From: Pycnopodia helianthoides
Taxonomy: Eukaryota; Echinodermata; Asteroidea; Forcipulatida; Asteriidae
Assembly (NCBI GenBank): GCA_032158295.1
Contig: CM063249.1
Coordinates: 1,830,501-1,894,500, forward strand
DNA length: 64,000 nt
Direction: 5' to 3'
This document shows positions 33,141 through 45,233 of the stretch, one piece after another. The position numbers were made by a program, and so were the translations under genes. The first letter of the stretch is position 1. Every line of letters begins with the position of its first letter. The notes under the pieces were generated by a model. The model saw only the letters and a program-made list of their open reading frames with translations. It did not search any database and was not told the DNA's origin.

Positions 33141-33677
33141 AGAATAATATAATCATTACATTTTTCTTTTCTTCTTCCATAGGGTCATTCCCTGGACTGA
33201 TGATGTACCCAAACTGGTCCCATTGGAAATTCATCAACCTTAGGTCACAACAATGTTTTAACAATTCCTATAATATCCATGACCTTCAAACTTTTGATTT
33301 ACCAAAAAAGGGTGGTGGGTTTACATTATTCACGCGGCGTGGCACACAATTTTCTCAATCTTGTCGTGGAGCTAGGTGTAATGCACCCACAAGCTTTTTT
33401 TTTTTACAAAAGTAGTATACATGTACATGTACATTCTAATAGAGATGGAGTGCCGTTGACGCAGCGAACATACGCGAAAGTCGTCTAGCGCCCTCTTGGG
33501 TTTCAGTGAATCACGCTATCAGTTACGGCATCAACACCAAACAAAACACAGTAGCAATTATTCCTCACCCCTTCGTAGACCATTATTTCTTTTTGTTCAG
33601 AAATTCCAAAACAGAAATTCGAAGGGAACATTCATTTACATCGATCAACTTTAGTGAAAATGTCATCAAATTAGGCT

Positions 33678-33895
33678 ACAATCCCGGCCAAAATGCTTGG
33701 GCCACCCGTTCCTAACGTTACAATAACCATACAATAACCATTCCCTGTCTCACAATAAACATTCTCTCCCCCGTCCCCCGTCCCCCGCTCAATGTTGACT
33801 GGAACGCAGAAGACCGTGCAACAATGTGATTCAACATTGAAAGGGGGCAGGGGGGCCCAACGAGATATGGCCGGGATTGTAGGTGATCCTGCTGG
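33678..33895. mobile_element. MITE with CCGGCCAAAATGC-type ends, copy 2
   Basis: CTACAATCCCGGCCAAAATG at the left is inverse to ATATGGCCGGGATTGTAGG at the right. The interior is pyrimidine-rich with AATGTTG/CAACATT. Confidence 0.75.
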
Positions 33896-34498
33896 TAAGG
33901 GAAGGCACTAATGATGTTCAGCGGGATGCCCCGGTTCGCTCATTTGTAAAGGTGGAATCAAAGGTAGTGTGAATTATCTGCGAACAAAACTACTGAATTA
34001 TTACAATATACCATTCTAGACAATCAGTAAAAAGGAGTTCCAAACATCTTGTGAAATCATGGCAGCTTGTGTGCTTTCAAGAAAAGTGGAAATTTATATG
34101 GTTTTTCAACGATCGTCTATACCGATAGTCTTTAAGAATAGTCTAGTTCCTTGACCTTAGAATTCCCAACTATGTTTAAAATACTCGATTTTTTTTCCAA
34201 GTTTGATCATTGAACCAGACTATAAAAAAAGGACAGATTTTCTTCGTTTTCCCACCATCTTTGCACATAAAACAGGTCAGAGTTACCGGTACTTGCTAGC
34301 ACGCCAAATACTAACCCCAAATCCACTTATTTATGAAAATAAGAGTAACAACAAATCATGTGTGCTACCCTTAATGTTCAACTGGTCTGCAAATCCTTTG
34401 TGATATAGATTTTAGTTCACGGGGATAGGTCATTCCTTTGTGGTAAACCTTCCTTCCTCCATCCCATTCTTACATGCAAAGAAGGGCTCGATCCAAGT

Positions 34499-34625
34499 TC
34501 AAATTTAGTTTTTGAGACTCCAAAGTCAAATTTAGCTTTTGAGGCTCCATCGTCAAATCATGGAATTCCTCCATGGTCAAATTTAGTTTGTGATGCACCT
34601 ATTGTCGGATCTATAGATTCCTTGG
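34499..34625 (+). repeat. Short degenerate tandem repeat
   Basis: Units of about 35 bp built on CAAATTTAGTTTTTGAGACTCC recur three to four times with changes. Confidence 0.55.
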
Positions 34626-35136
34626 AAAGATGAGGTTTGAGACTTGTAATTTTTCCTTTTTCATACGGACTCTACCTATCTGGAAAATGAGTGCATCACA
34701 AAACTGAGTTTGACGTTAGAGCTCCTCTTTAACATTTGAAACATGCATACACGTACATAGTTTAAAGATGACATGGTTCTCATAAAACACTAGTATTTCC
34801 CTGAGGTTTGTTCTGGAAATAAATACATTAACAAGTGTGCACATTCCGGTATTTTCTTTAGATAATTGATGACTAACCTTGAGGTCATCGTTGAGGTAAA
34901 TTACTCAGTGACCTGTTCAGAACATCAGCTGATCTGTCGAGCAAGTGTCTTATCACGTACGGAGCCATGAACTTGGCGACCATTGTCTTCAGGACAATGT
35001 ATCATCATTGAAGGTTGTGAATCCAGTGTCATTACGACCGCAGTGGCTAAGACCGCAGATAAGCTATGATTGTAGTGACTACTGACGTCCAGGGTTCCTC
35101 TAGCAACTGCACATAAAATATTCATACCATTGAACT

Positions 35137-35446
35137 TTAAGGCACGCGGCCAACATTGGTAGTTGTCAAAGACCAGTACGTAGCCGCACTTTATGTGACC
35201 CAACAATGATACCATGAAATAACAAACCTGTGAAATTTTCAGCTCAATCTGTCATCGGAGTTACGAGATAATAGTTTTAAAAAACCTTACACGTTTTCAC
35301 TGTTTTCAGACATAGGGTTTTGGACTCGTAAAACTGTTTCAAGGGAAGTTTACCACTATGACCATCTCTATAATAACTTATATATTCAAATTTGTGAGCA
35401 TTTATACTTTCAATCTTACCAATGTTGTGCACATCCCATTGAAATT
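35137..35446. mobile_element. Family D element
   Basis: TTAAGGCACGCGGCCAACAT, then GTTGTCAAAGACCAG, CTCAATCTGTCATCGGAGTT, and ACCAATGTTGTGCACATCCC at the end. Confidence 0.65.
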
Positions 35447-35471
35447 TTTTTGTACAATGTACCTTTTGCAT

Positions 35472-35497
35472 TGACGTCATCAGCCGCCATCTTATAG
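35472..35497 (+). promoter_or_regulatory. CRE plus YY1-like promoter motif
   Basis: TGACGTCA (35472-35479) is followed at once by GCCGCCATCTT (35483-35493), and a possible donor ATAG|GTAAAA follows at 35497/35498. It could mark a start site reading to the right. Confidence 0.3.
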
Positions 35498-35723
35498 GTA
35501 AAAAGATAATGTAACAATGGAAAATGCATCTGTGTACGCACAGCGCACAGAATCGGCCAATGGTAACCTTCTCTTGACCTCCAGCCGAGGGCGCCCTACT
35601 AAAATGACGTCATGTGCATAAGGTATGTTCGTTAAAACAATGCGAAATTGCTTGGAACTACAGCAAGAATCAGTCATTTACGTAATTGATTTGTTGCCTT
35701 AAGTGTAAATTGTTTCGTTTCAG

Positions 35724-35858
35724 ATGAACGTTGACACTGATGATGGAACGGGACACATGGTGGCATCCGTCATAGTGTCCCTACGTCGTGCACGACGCAA
35801 GCGCAAGTTCTGCACTCAATCGACGTTGATCAATGAATTGGTATTATTTGTTGATTAA
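35724..35858 (+). CDS. Possible small exon with a basic motif
   Basis: A strong acceptor (TTTCGTTTCAG) sits directly before ATG at 35724. The 44-codon frame starts MNVDTDDGTGHMVASVIVSL and holds RRARRKRKF, a nuclear-signal-like run, then stops at TAA. No domain is recognised. It may be chance; its link to the motif at 35472 is inference. Confidence 0.2.
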   Translation: MNVDTDDGTGHMVASVIVSLRRARRKRKFCTQSTLINELVLFVD

Positions 35859-38055
35859 AACCGAGTAAACAAATCAGAGTCACTTAATCAATTATATATG
35901 CGATAGCTCATTTTATTTTGATATGCTTTTGTGTTCAATATTCGTCTTCAGGAGAATGCTGGACTGCTGGTGGTGATGGATCTTATAGCATTAACAACAT
36001 TTGTTAAGACGATTGATTTGCTAATATTCAGCCTTCCATGCCAACCAGCGCGGTTTGTTTATAAACAATAGAATGGTCTACATTTAAATTGGACCAAAAA
36101 CGGCGTTCAGCAAACACGTGACCAAAGAAAACTGGTCCCACTATAATTATCGCAACTCTCCCAATATTATACGGCTTTGATTGGCGCGTTGGAATACTGC
36201 CCTCACTCATCGAAAGTGAGGGGTGCCACCGAAAAATGCATACAGTCAATGGCATACAAAAATCGTTACGGTCGAATGTAAAATAGCATTTCATAAGATC
36301 ATAAGATCGATACCATACTGAGCCGAGGAGCGCACACTGTTATAAGTAATTTGATAACATGAATCACCAATGTGGACCCAGAACTTGTGCTGTTATTAGG
36401 TGCCGTCCTCCACGGTCTAGACAAACAAATAAAGAGAACCCACGAACTCATAAAATACACGGAATGTGAGCGACTCTTTGATGAATGTGAGAGAGATATA
36501 TGGGACATCAAACTTAAAAGGGGGAGGGGTGGGGGAGTTCAGACGGACAAATCGGACTGGACCGGATGGGCGGTCCCAGTCACCCTCCCCATAAAGCGAA
36601 TGACAAGCATTCTGTCACTTTAACTACGCTCTAATTGGAATTTATGATCTTTTAAAGAAAACGCGACACTTTGGTGGAGTCCATATGTTGAATTTCAAGT
36701 TCGTTGCTTTATTGCGGAATGCGAGCCGATCGGAGCAGTAACATAGCGTGTGCTTTGTCGAACGACTTGAATACCAAGCTATAACTCATAAGGCAAAGTA
36801 GCCAGCAATTAAAATGTCACAATTATCCTCAGATTTGAACTCGACATAGCGTTCTACCAGATGGACTTTTGTTTCAGTTCAAGGATTAACGATGTTTTTA
36901 AAGATGAGGCACATGCGCGACTTATTTTTGTCCTAAATGATGTTTAACTTCGGATGTGAAGCCTACATAATATTGTTGATTTCGTTGTACGAGAAGTGAA
37001 TAATGGTCAATTACATCCAATTTGAATTGAGGAAATTGTCTCAATCCAAGATAGTGAAAATAATTAATCACAGCGTTTATTATTTTGTTCTTGTTATTAA
37101 CGCAAACAACTCCTGACATCCGCCACCAAGTACACAAAGTTATAAACCCGAGCCTTAGGACATGTACTTTCTGACTACAGTTGCACTGTACTATGTTATG
37201 TATTGTGTTTTAAAAGTTGTTCATTGAGCTCGCGTGCTTCCTCTACTACCGTTTCCTTTAGAATAAACAGGGAACGCGGTTTCGATGAAGAAGGAACTGG
37301 GGGGGGGGGGGGGGGGGGGGAACCGAACTTATTTCGGAACTTTCAAAATGACAATCGGTCAAACTCAAACTCAAACTCAAACTCGATCTGCAGTATGATC
37401 TACCAAGTGCATCACACCCGGGGAGCACGTGGGTATGTTCAATTTTAGTATATTGACCCACAAGCTTTATTAGAAAGTCAACTGGTTTCCTCCAAAGCGC
37501 CAACCGCTCAGTTCGTGACGAATAACGCAAATACCTCTAGGGGGGTCCGGCAACCAGTTTTTTTTTCCTGCTGGCTGACTCATACACCCAGGTATACTAG
37601 TTAAGTGACTACTACGGCTGCATAGGCCGTTTGACATCACCAGGGGCCCAAGCACAGCTCGGCGAAACTCAGGCACCCCCGTCCCGTCGTCACTGCAGTC
37701 ATCAACAACCAGTCAATCATTGTGTCTTCCACCACCGACCCCACCACACAAATCAGTGACAGCGCCGGAGTAAAGTCTGCAAAGTAGCTTGGCATGCCAT
37801 CACCGGTAGCTCGTCACAACCCCCTGTACAACGAATGCGCGATAAATAAGCTCCGACTGAGCAGAATGGATTATTGCTCACTTCGTGCGGACACCTTCGC
37901 TCATAAACTATCTGGATCCAAGGCTATGTGATTTTTTTTCTCTCTGTCCCTCTCCGAGTGCAACATCACCAAGCTGTAGTCCATCCGTCAGTGACCTCTC
38001 TCGATATTAGTACTAACGCAAAGAAACACTGATCAAGTTTCTCTGCTGGTTGTTG
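35859..38055. other. No gene recognised
   Basis: It contains a long G tract at about 37300-37320 and an (AACTC)n run at 37362-37385. From about 37480 it is richer in CG, leading into the candidate exon at 38056. Confidence 0.3.
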
Positions 38056-38288
38056 ATGACACAAGTGATTTTGTTGTCAAGGGGAATGACATCTTCTTCG
38101 TCCATGGAGCCGCTACCGTCCCGATGCTGCTGGGTCGCTGCCCGGGACAGCCTGCTGGGCACAGTCCGCTGTTTGGTCTGGTCAAGCTTCCTGGTTCTCA
38201 CCGTCACGTCGTTGCTCCTACCGGGAGCCGGCTGCCAAAACACCGGCTACTCCCCATCAGCGTCCAGTGGCTACCATTCACAGTCCAG
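38056..38288 (+). CDS. Candidate first exon of an unidentified secreted or membrane protein
   Basis: ATGs at 38056, 38086 and 38104 share one frame; 38086 has the best context (G at -3). The frame reads MTSSSSMEPLPSRCCWVAAR, then a hydrophobic core CLVWSSFLVLTVTSLLLPG, then AGCQNTGYSPSASSGYHSQS, and ends at a good donor AG|GTAGGT. This looks like a signal peptide or anchor followed by a short mature start. CpG content is above the surroundings. I found no downstream partner exon in the window, so it would need a long first intron. The family is unknown. Confidence 0.35.
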
Positions 38289-39924
38289 GTAGGTGGTAAC
38301 AAATTACGGTGAAAGGTTCTCATTTGATTCTTGTGGCTTTTAACAATGTGCATTACAATCTGCGGGACTACTGCAGAAGAATACAGGGCAACTTTACCAT
38401 GTGGGCCGGCTGTCGGTCACTTCATACCCGTACCCACTGGTCACTCCATACTCTATCTTAACACTCTACTACTAGCTCTACACCACTAAACTCCTTGTAT
38501 GAATTTAAAATAATCTGTTATGAGAAACAACATCGTGAACGTTAATATTTTTTTATAAATTAATATATAGTCTATTAGGAAAAACTCGACGTTTCGACCG
38601 GGAAGCCTTGATTGTCTTCGGGAAACGTCAGACCACATTCACTGATGTACGAGACATATTCCGTTGTTTTGAATGTCCCTCTTCCTAGCTCTAAATCCGG
38701 ATGATCCAAAGAGTCGACAGCACTTTCACAGCTGTGACTGTCTGTTGACCTCAAATTCAGCGAATGCAAATGATTATATTTCAAGCACCATGACCAGTGG
38801 TCATTTAATGCATCACGATCACGAAGCAATGGGGGAAGTCATGCCTGTCCCATCGCAGATGAGATAGAATGGCAAGTGTCAGATTCATCCCAGAATCAAA
38901 TAGCTGCATCAAGTAATTGGAGCAAGGCCCGTGTTTAAAATTAGAGCGATAACAGCTCCCATATGAAGCGATTTGGAGTATGTAAAATGTATAAACATAA
39001 ACATGCAAACCGAAAATATTATCGAGGAATCCATATTGCATAGTGGAGCCGCTGTTTATAGTAACTTAGCACTCCAAGATCTTTTGAAAATATTAGTTTG
39101 TCTATATTTACCAGCGGAGGGTTCGGGGTTATTTTTTTAAAAGACGAACAATGCAGACTAGTAGTAGGAAAGCCTTGTGTTTGTAAACGACGAAGGAGCG
39201 TGGAAAGCTTGAGTCAACTATCACCACATGCCCTGACATTGATGTGACATTGACAAGCTTTGACATGTGGTTTTGTCATCACTGTCGCCGTCAGAGAGGA
39301 CGGTTTATAGATTAATGTCTATATCTGATGTTCAAATTGTATGAGGAAGTGCATGGTGTATTGCGTGTATGTATTGAGCTGCTAGACCTACTACTTAATA
39401 CTTGGCAAGTGCAAATGGCAAGACTGCGTAAAACCCCTGAATGATGGTTTTACACGTACATGTACATGTACATGTACATTACACACAGGTTATGTAGCGG
39501 CAGTACAGTACTGTAGTAGCAGTGCGATCATGGGGTGGTACAGCCACAGAGGAGGGTACAGCCAAATAGGGGTACAACATTTGGTTGTAATAAACAAGTC
39601 TGCAGTTGGAGCTTAATCTCTCTGACATTACGGAGAAGAAAATTCACGGTATGAGAAACATCGCGCAATCCGTCTAGAAGTTGCAACCCGTCTTCTAAAG
39701 CTTCATAAATGTAACCTGCTGAACTACCAATTTTTTTATCGAGATGAGAGGTGTTTGAGCGACCCTTTTTTCGCGGTGTTTTTTTCCCCGGTGCGTGCGA
39801 AATGTAAAAGTGCCTGTTTGGGCAACCTAAACTTGGATGGACATTAGAGCACGGTATCTATGTCTTCATAACGTCCAGTCAAAACATTTCTCAATTGGTG
39901 CTTGATCCAATCTAAAGCATACAA
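38289..39924. other. No gene recognised
   Basis: At 38581-38640 lies CTCGACGTTTCGACCGG, related to the insertion at about 8450. An (ACATGT)n run is at 39455-39480. No exon seen. Confidence 0.3.
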
Positions 39925-40200
39925 AAACCATCCCGGGTCAAAGTTGACCTATATCCGAGTCATGGGGGCCTGACTCATTTCTGGGTCAATATGACCCGAA
40001 ACTGACCCCAAATTAGTGTGTCAACATGACGCAGAATCCGAGTCAAAATAAAGTATCATCCATCCCTGCTCCTCCACCATACGATCCATTCCAATCTTGA
40101 AAAGGGTTATGCAAAAAAAACTTCCGTTCAAATAGTTGAATTCATGGGCACTGGTCTTGGTCGAATTCTGGGTCAGCTTGACCCAGAAATGGGTCATCGT
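39925..40200. repeat. Family E repeat
   Basis: TCATTTCTGGGTCAATATGA, then TGACCCAGAAATGGGTCA, repeat the family pattern. A 70-bp segment with CTCCTCCACCATACGATCCA recurs at 40066 and 40279. Confidence 0.6.
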
Positions 40201-40440
40201 TCATGAAACTGAAAATTGAAGGGGAGACAAAGCACTGGCTTTTTGGAACCGTACAATTACAAGCCTACATTCATCCATGCTCCTCCACCATACGATCCAT
40301 TCCAATCTTGAAAAGGGTTATGCAAAAAAAAACTTCAGATAGCTGGATTCATGAGCAACACACTGGTCGTTGTCAGACAAATGTTTTTTTTTTTCTAACG
40401 GGTTGATTTATTATAGCAATGTTCTTACAGTTCATAGATT

Positions 40441-40745
40441 GGTGAGTACTCCCAAAATTAATGACCATAGAAACTTACTTGGTGAGAAGCACTGCAGCCG
40501 TTGATAAAACTATTTTGAGAAAGGATTCCCGTTTGAAGTAATTTGGTTTGGATGAATTTTGTCACCCCAAAAACATTTGAATCTGAGAAACGATTCTCAA
40601 ATTTCTGAGGGTAGGTGTCCGTTCGCGAATGCTGCGGCCATGCAGAGATACGGTTGATACCGCTGGCCCTCGCTAAACGTGGATGATTCAACGTGCTTGT
40701 GAAAATACTTGCAGTTTTTTGCTGTTTTCTCAGCAAGTATACACC
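40441..40745. mobile_element. Family D-related fragment
   Basis: AAACTTACTTGGTGAGAAGC, then CGTTGATAAAACTATTTTGA, follow the order of the full copy at 48942. The right part is diverged. Confidence 0.45.
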
Positions 40746-41290
40746 CTACCTTATTCGGCTGAAACTTCCTCATGGGACTTTTACTGTATGTTTCGTTGTA
40801 ATTAAGCCTGACAATAAAGCATTACATTGACAAAAACCAATCTGTGACCCTACATTTAAGCCCTGTCTGATACACTACTGACCGACTGTCTTGTGTATCT
40901 TAGTGAGATCATGGAGGTGGTGAGATTCAGGAAACACTGATTAACGTGTAATTGTATTTTGGCTGAGACCGAGACTCGAGAGTATAGACTAGTGTTAGTG
41001 GTGCAAACAAACGCAGGGCCTCACTGGATTCATCAAGGTCTTAAAATGGACATGATGACATACAGCCAAACGGCCTTAGAACTAATAAAAGGGACGTTAC
41101 CAAGAAAGTTTGGGACAACTTTGATAATTGCATCGATCGGGGATAAAGAATATTATTTTTAAATTTTGTTCATACTCCACCGATGTGTGACAAGCACTGT
41201 TGACGCACTGCTTTCCCAAGTCATTTGGGGGGGGGAAAGCCTATACTTCTCGTTGTAAAGAAATTCAGCATAAGCACTTGTCTGGGATAT

Positions 41291-41383
41291 TGACTTCGGC
41301 TGCGGCTATTGGCTGGATCGCTGAAAAGGCCTATTCCTCAGCGTTGTAACTAAGGCCAACGGCCACAGCCGTAGCCAAAGTCA
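41291..41383. mobile_element. ~93-bp miniature inverted-repeat element, copy 1
   Basis: GACTTCGGCTGCGGCTATTG and its inverse-like end GGCCACAGCCGTAGCCAAAG fold on each other. A related copy is at 53495-53584. Confidence 0.6.
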
Positions 41384-42440
41384 CTCCATTCGGACGCGGT
41401 CTGATACTCCGGTAAAACTATTTGCACTATATAGGCCTAAGAAAGTACAACCTTAAAGAATTTTACAGGTAGGGGAGTGTTCCATATTTTGTTGGTTAAT
41501 TTCTTTTGGATCAAACTCAAGGACACCTCTCCCCTGCCGTATAAAGTCTCAGACATTCTCTCCAAATCATCATAACTTCTTTTGTTACATTTGTATGTAA
41601 TCATTGCTCCATGTTCACGGCAACTGTTTTCACTTGTCTTATATTGACCTACAATGAAGTCAATGATCTATGGTTTAACAATGTCAACTTTTCGTTTGTC
41701 AAACGTGGACAACATTACACAGAGCGGCTAGCAATTCGAACGCCGACATAAGTTATCAAATTTGCATGTCATGTGTAGTAGGACCATAGAGCAAGTAGGA
41801 CGTTGCACAGCCTCGGAGAGAGGCTGTTTTGAAGTAGGCCTACATTGTATGACCTTGCATTTTGTATAAAGGAAGATTACATGAAGGTAATGTGATGTCC
41901 TTTCATCATGCCACCTGCTGAATATCAATCGAGATGCGACTCCCAGCCAGAGGGTCCTGGGGTGGGCCGAGAGGGTTTGGCTGAGTGCTGCACACAGCCT
42001 GGCAAGTAATTGAGCATCACCACGGTCTTTACTTACAGTCAATTATCCCTGCTTGAAAATGACCACAACTATGGTGAGTAAGTCGTTGACCAAAAGTTTT
42101 GACCAGGGGTCAAAATGAGCATATTTTCCCAGGTTGAGAGTAAGAGTAAGGTTTTGTTCCCACGTCCACCCCCCCCCCCTCCCCACCCGGATATGCAACA
42201 ACTGCAACCCCCATAAATTTGTAGACACAGTTTCTGCTAGCCTGCCGTGCGTCTGCCTTCTTAAGTTACTGCTGAGACAGTCAACGCTGTGTAAATGCCG
42301 ACAGTTATGGATAACCCGCTTAATTTCCGTATCAATCACATAAAACACTAGCTTGTTCCTCAAACTCATGTGGAGTCGTAGGCTATGACAACAGTTTCGT
42401 TACATACAGTAATAGCCATCAGTGGAAGGACTTTCTTGTG
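41384..42440. other. No gene recognised
   Basis: A pyrimidine tract lies at 42165-42187. No exon or repeat match. Confidence 0.3.
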
Positions 42441-42821
42441 CTGTATTACACAGGATTTGTTAGGATATGAAGTTCATACCATGGAGATAGACATTAAACC
42501 TCCATGTTTATACTAGAGTAGAACCCTTTTTTATGTGAGGTATTGCCCTCTAAAATGAAGTCATATTCGAGAAAACTGTATCTGAAAACATACAATAACA
42601 ACGCAACAGTTGATCGCGGTCGTTCCAAACAAAAATAAGGACAATGTGTTTTTACATGCTGAAAATTGTGTATGGTTTTTCACTATTTTCTCCTGTCTCA
42701 AAACGGATTAAAGCATAAATGTTCACAGGTTTGTTATTTCATGTCAAAGGTTGAAAAACATTAACACCAGGCCCGATGAACACTGTGCGCGAATATTTTG
42801 TCAGCTCTACCAATACCTTAA
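42441..42821. mobile_element. Family C TTAA element, copy 2
   Basis: TACACAGGATTTGTTAGGAT at the left, TCAGCTCTACCAATACCTTA at the right, sharing ATGAAGTCATATTCGAGAAA and CACTATTTTCTCCTG with copy 1. Confidence 0.65.
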
Positions 42822-43850
42822 GTTAGACTGCGCACACAAAAAATACATGCGAGGACACAAATTTACAAAGACACCAAAAGCGAGGACAGCATCGTTCCCT
42901 TTGTCTTCCCTTTTTCTGCTGTTTCCACTTTGCTTATAAATGATGATGAAGGATCTCTCTGCATTGCAACCATGCACAGACTATCTGCAGAGGGGGGGAA
43001 AGAGGTGTGGGGGCGGTGTACGCTCTGCAATCATTTACCCTAATATTAATGAAGGGCACTTGACGTTACATTATTAAATGGGTTACCCTTCCTCAGAGCG
43101 CACCGGAGTTTCCTTCCTCCAGGCTCAAGGGACCTTTTCTTCTAGGGGTTGCATGACATGGGTCCTCTTGGGACTCGAAGGGTAGGGGTTAAATTAGTAA
43201 ATAAATCATCAACAGGGGATAGGCTTATTATACACAAAATCATTCAAGACAAACATTCAGTATTGACCCGACTGCTGTGTGTACATTCTTGACCAATTTC
43301 CGGTGGTTTTCTTACAAACAATAACAGAATGATGTGGCGGACTTGTTAGCAGGTCTCTCAGACTATCTAAGACTTCTTCGAGAGTCTCCATAACCCCATT
43401 ACGGCGGAGTCCTGAAATGATCCAATCGCAGATCCTGCTTCAGTTCAGCGCACATTAATGTACAATTACAACGGTATTCCCAAAATACATGTACATTAAC
43501 CCCCAGCGCCTGTAGAGTTTCCCGGTGCCGATGTGTCAGGGCGAGTGATCTCAATTACAGTATCCTTCCTGACGGAAGAAGGCCCGATTCTGTGTGTCAA
43601 GGGGTTTAATTTGCTCGATGTCTTCTAGATATTCATGTGCATAATATCATGCACCGTGGAAGTTGCTGCATTGTTTGTAAAGATAATAGTTGTTTTAAAA
43701 TATTAAACATTACCCTGTAAGAATTCACTTTGCAGAAAACAAAAGCACGTGCCCCCTCCCGTATTAAAACAATATTAATAGAAATCAAACAAAAGATCGT
43801 TATGCAACTGTTTTAGCAATCTTTGAATTTAAATCTGTTTTTGGAATGTA
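42822..43850. other. No gene recognised
   Basis: Small frames only; nothing supported. Confidence 0.3.
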
Positions 43851-43859
43851 CTTCTTAAA

Positions 43860-44067
43860 TCATAATATATTCATGTATAATGTATGAATATATAATATAA
43901 TGTGTAATATCTAGTATATAATATGTAATACAGAAAATATAAAATAAATATACAATATATATTACGTAATATAATATATCATATATCATATATCCTACAA
44001 ATTTTATAAATCATATATCATATATCATCCATCATGTATCCTATATCATAATATCATACATCATACA
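43860..44067 (+). repeat. AT-rich ATATC/ATCAT low-complexity array
   Basis: Repeated CATATATCATATATC and TAATATAATATATC motifs run to the edge of the hAT-like element and resume after it at 44374-44395. Confidence 0.8.
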
Positions 44068-44075
44068 TGTATATC

Positions 44076-44365
44076 CAGGCCCGTAACCAGGCCCGTTGGG
44101 GGGCGGGGGCGGACGCCCCCACCCCCCAAAAAAAGTCCGCTCCCCCCAACAAAAAATCCGCCCCAAATTTTTCACATTCGCCCCCCCCCCCAAGGCCCGT
44201 AACCAGGGGGGAGGCGGGGGTCAGACGCCCCCCCCCCCAATTAAAAAAAATTAAAATAAATAAAAAACCGCCTCCCCCCCCCCAAAAAAAACATATTTTT
44301 TTCCACATTCGCCCCCCCCCCCCAAAAAAAAAAAAATAAATAAATAAATCCTGGTTACGGGCCTG
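44076..44365. mobile_element. hAT-like MITE with 16-bp TIR and perfect 8-bp target duplication
   Basis: Ends CAGGCCCGTAACCAGG and its exact inverse; TGTATATC at 44068-44075 and 44366-44373. The body is GC-rich with C and A tracts, and holds an extra internal GGCCCGTAACCAGG at about 44193. It is inserted in the AT-rich array. Confidence 0.9.
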
Positions 44366-44395
44366 TGTATATCATACATCATAAATCTAGATCAT

Positions 44396-44850
44396 CTATC
44401 TTATAAAGTGAACTCTCACCAGTTTCGACTTCAGTTGACAGGTGTAGGCTTTTTGTTAAGTGGATGATTACACGCTACCATCGTTGTTTTTACCCTAAGA
44501 CCTATATAAGACACACGTGTACCGCGGGAAAAGGAAAACAGCCCTTAATTTATTGTTCTATATTGGCCTCAAATTAAAAGCGCTGTTGCACCAACCGCGT
44601 GACCTTAGAGTATAACGCTGGGAAGACATAACCTTTTTAGTAAATGTCACCCATAACGGAGGGATGTATGAGTGCAACAGGGCAACACCCAAGTTCAGAC
44701 TGACTGCAACATGGGGATTAGTGTTCATGATGATTGGGAATAATAAACTCGCATGGAGTGTGTTTATAGTTAGTACAGGTTTACACCATGGATACCGTCT
44801 GCATCTGGAGATACCATTATGTAGTGGATACCAAACCATACTATTACATT
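44396..44850. other. No gene recognised
   Basis: Two overlapping opposite frames at 44558-44906 show no domain. Confidence 0.3.
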
Positions 44851-45233
44851 TTAAAGGAACATTACAGAATTGGTTTTTGCTAACAAAACAGTTGCTGGCA
44901 GTGTAAGCACTTTATGTAATCCACCATACATAAACTGACAAACCTGTATAAGTTTGAGATCGATCGGCCATCTGGGTCACGAGAAAATAGAGAAAAACCG
45001 ATTACACATTTGCACAGAAATCATATAGATTCAACAAATGAATAAAACGCTCAATGAGCGATAAACTCCAATCGGAAAATTAGTTTATTCATTTCTCATC
45101 AAATATGGCATTTCAGACAGAAATATTTCAAGGGATGTTTTCTACTATCATCATCATTAGACTGTGTAAGTTTTATGTAAATCTGTGATCAAAAAGTATA
45201 TTTGTTCTTACCAATTCTGTAATGTTCCTCTAA
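44851..45233 (-). mobile_element. Family A TTAA element, copy 5
   Basis: Inverse-orientation copy. Left end TTAAAGGAACATTACAG, right end TAATGTTCCTCTAA, one base off the perfect end. Confidence 0.85.

Noticed and set aside
44054..44339. Opposed proline- and glycine-rich frames
   Set aside because: They are low-complexity translations of the GC-rich MITE.
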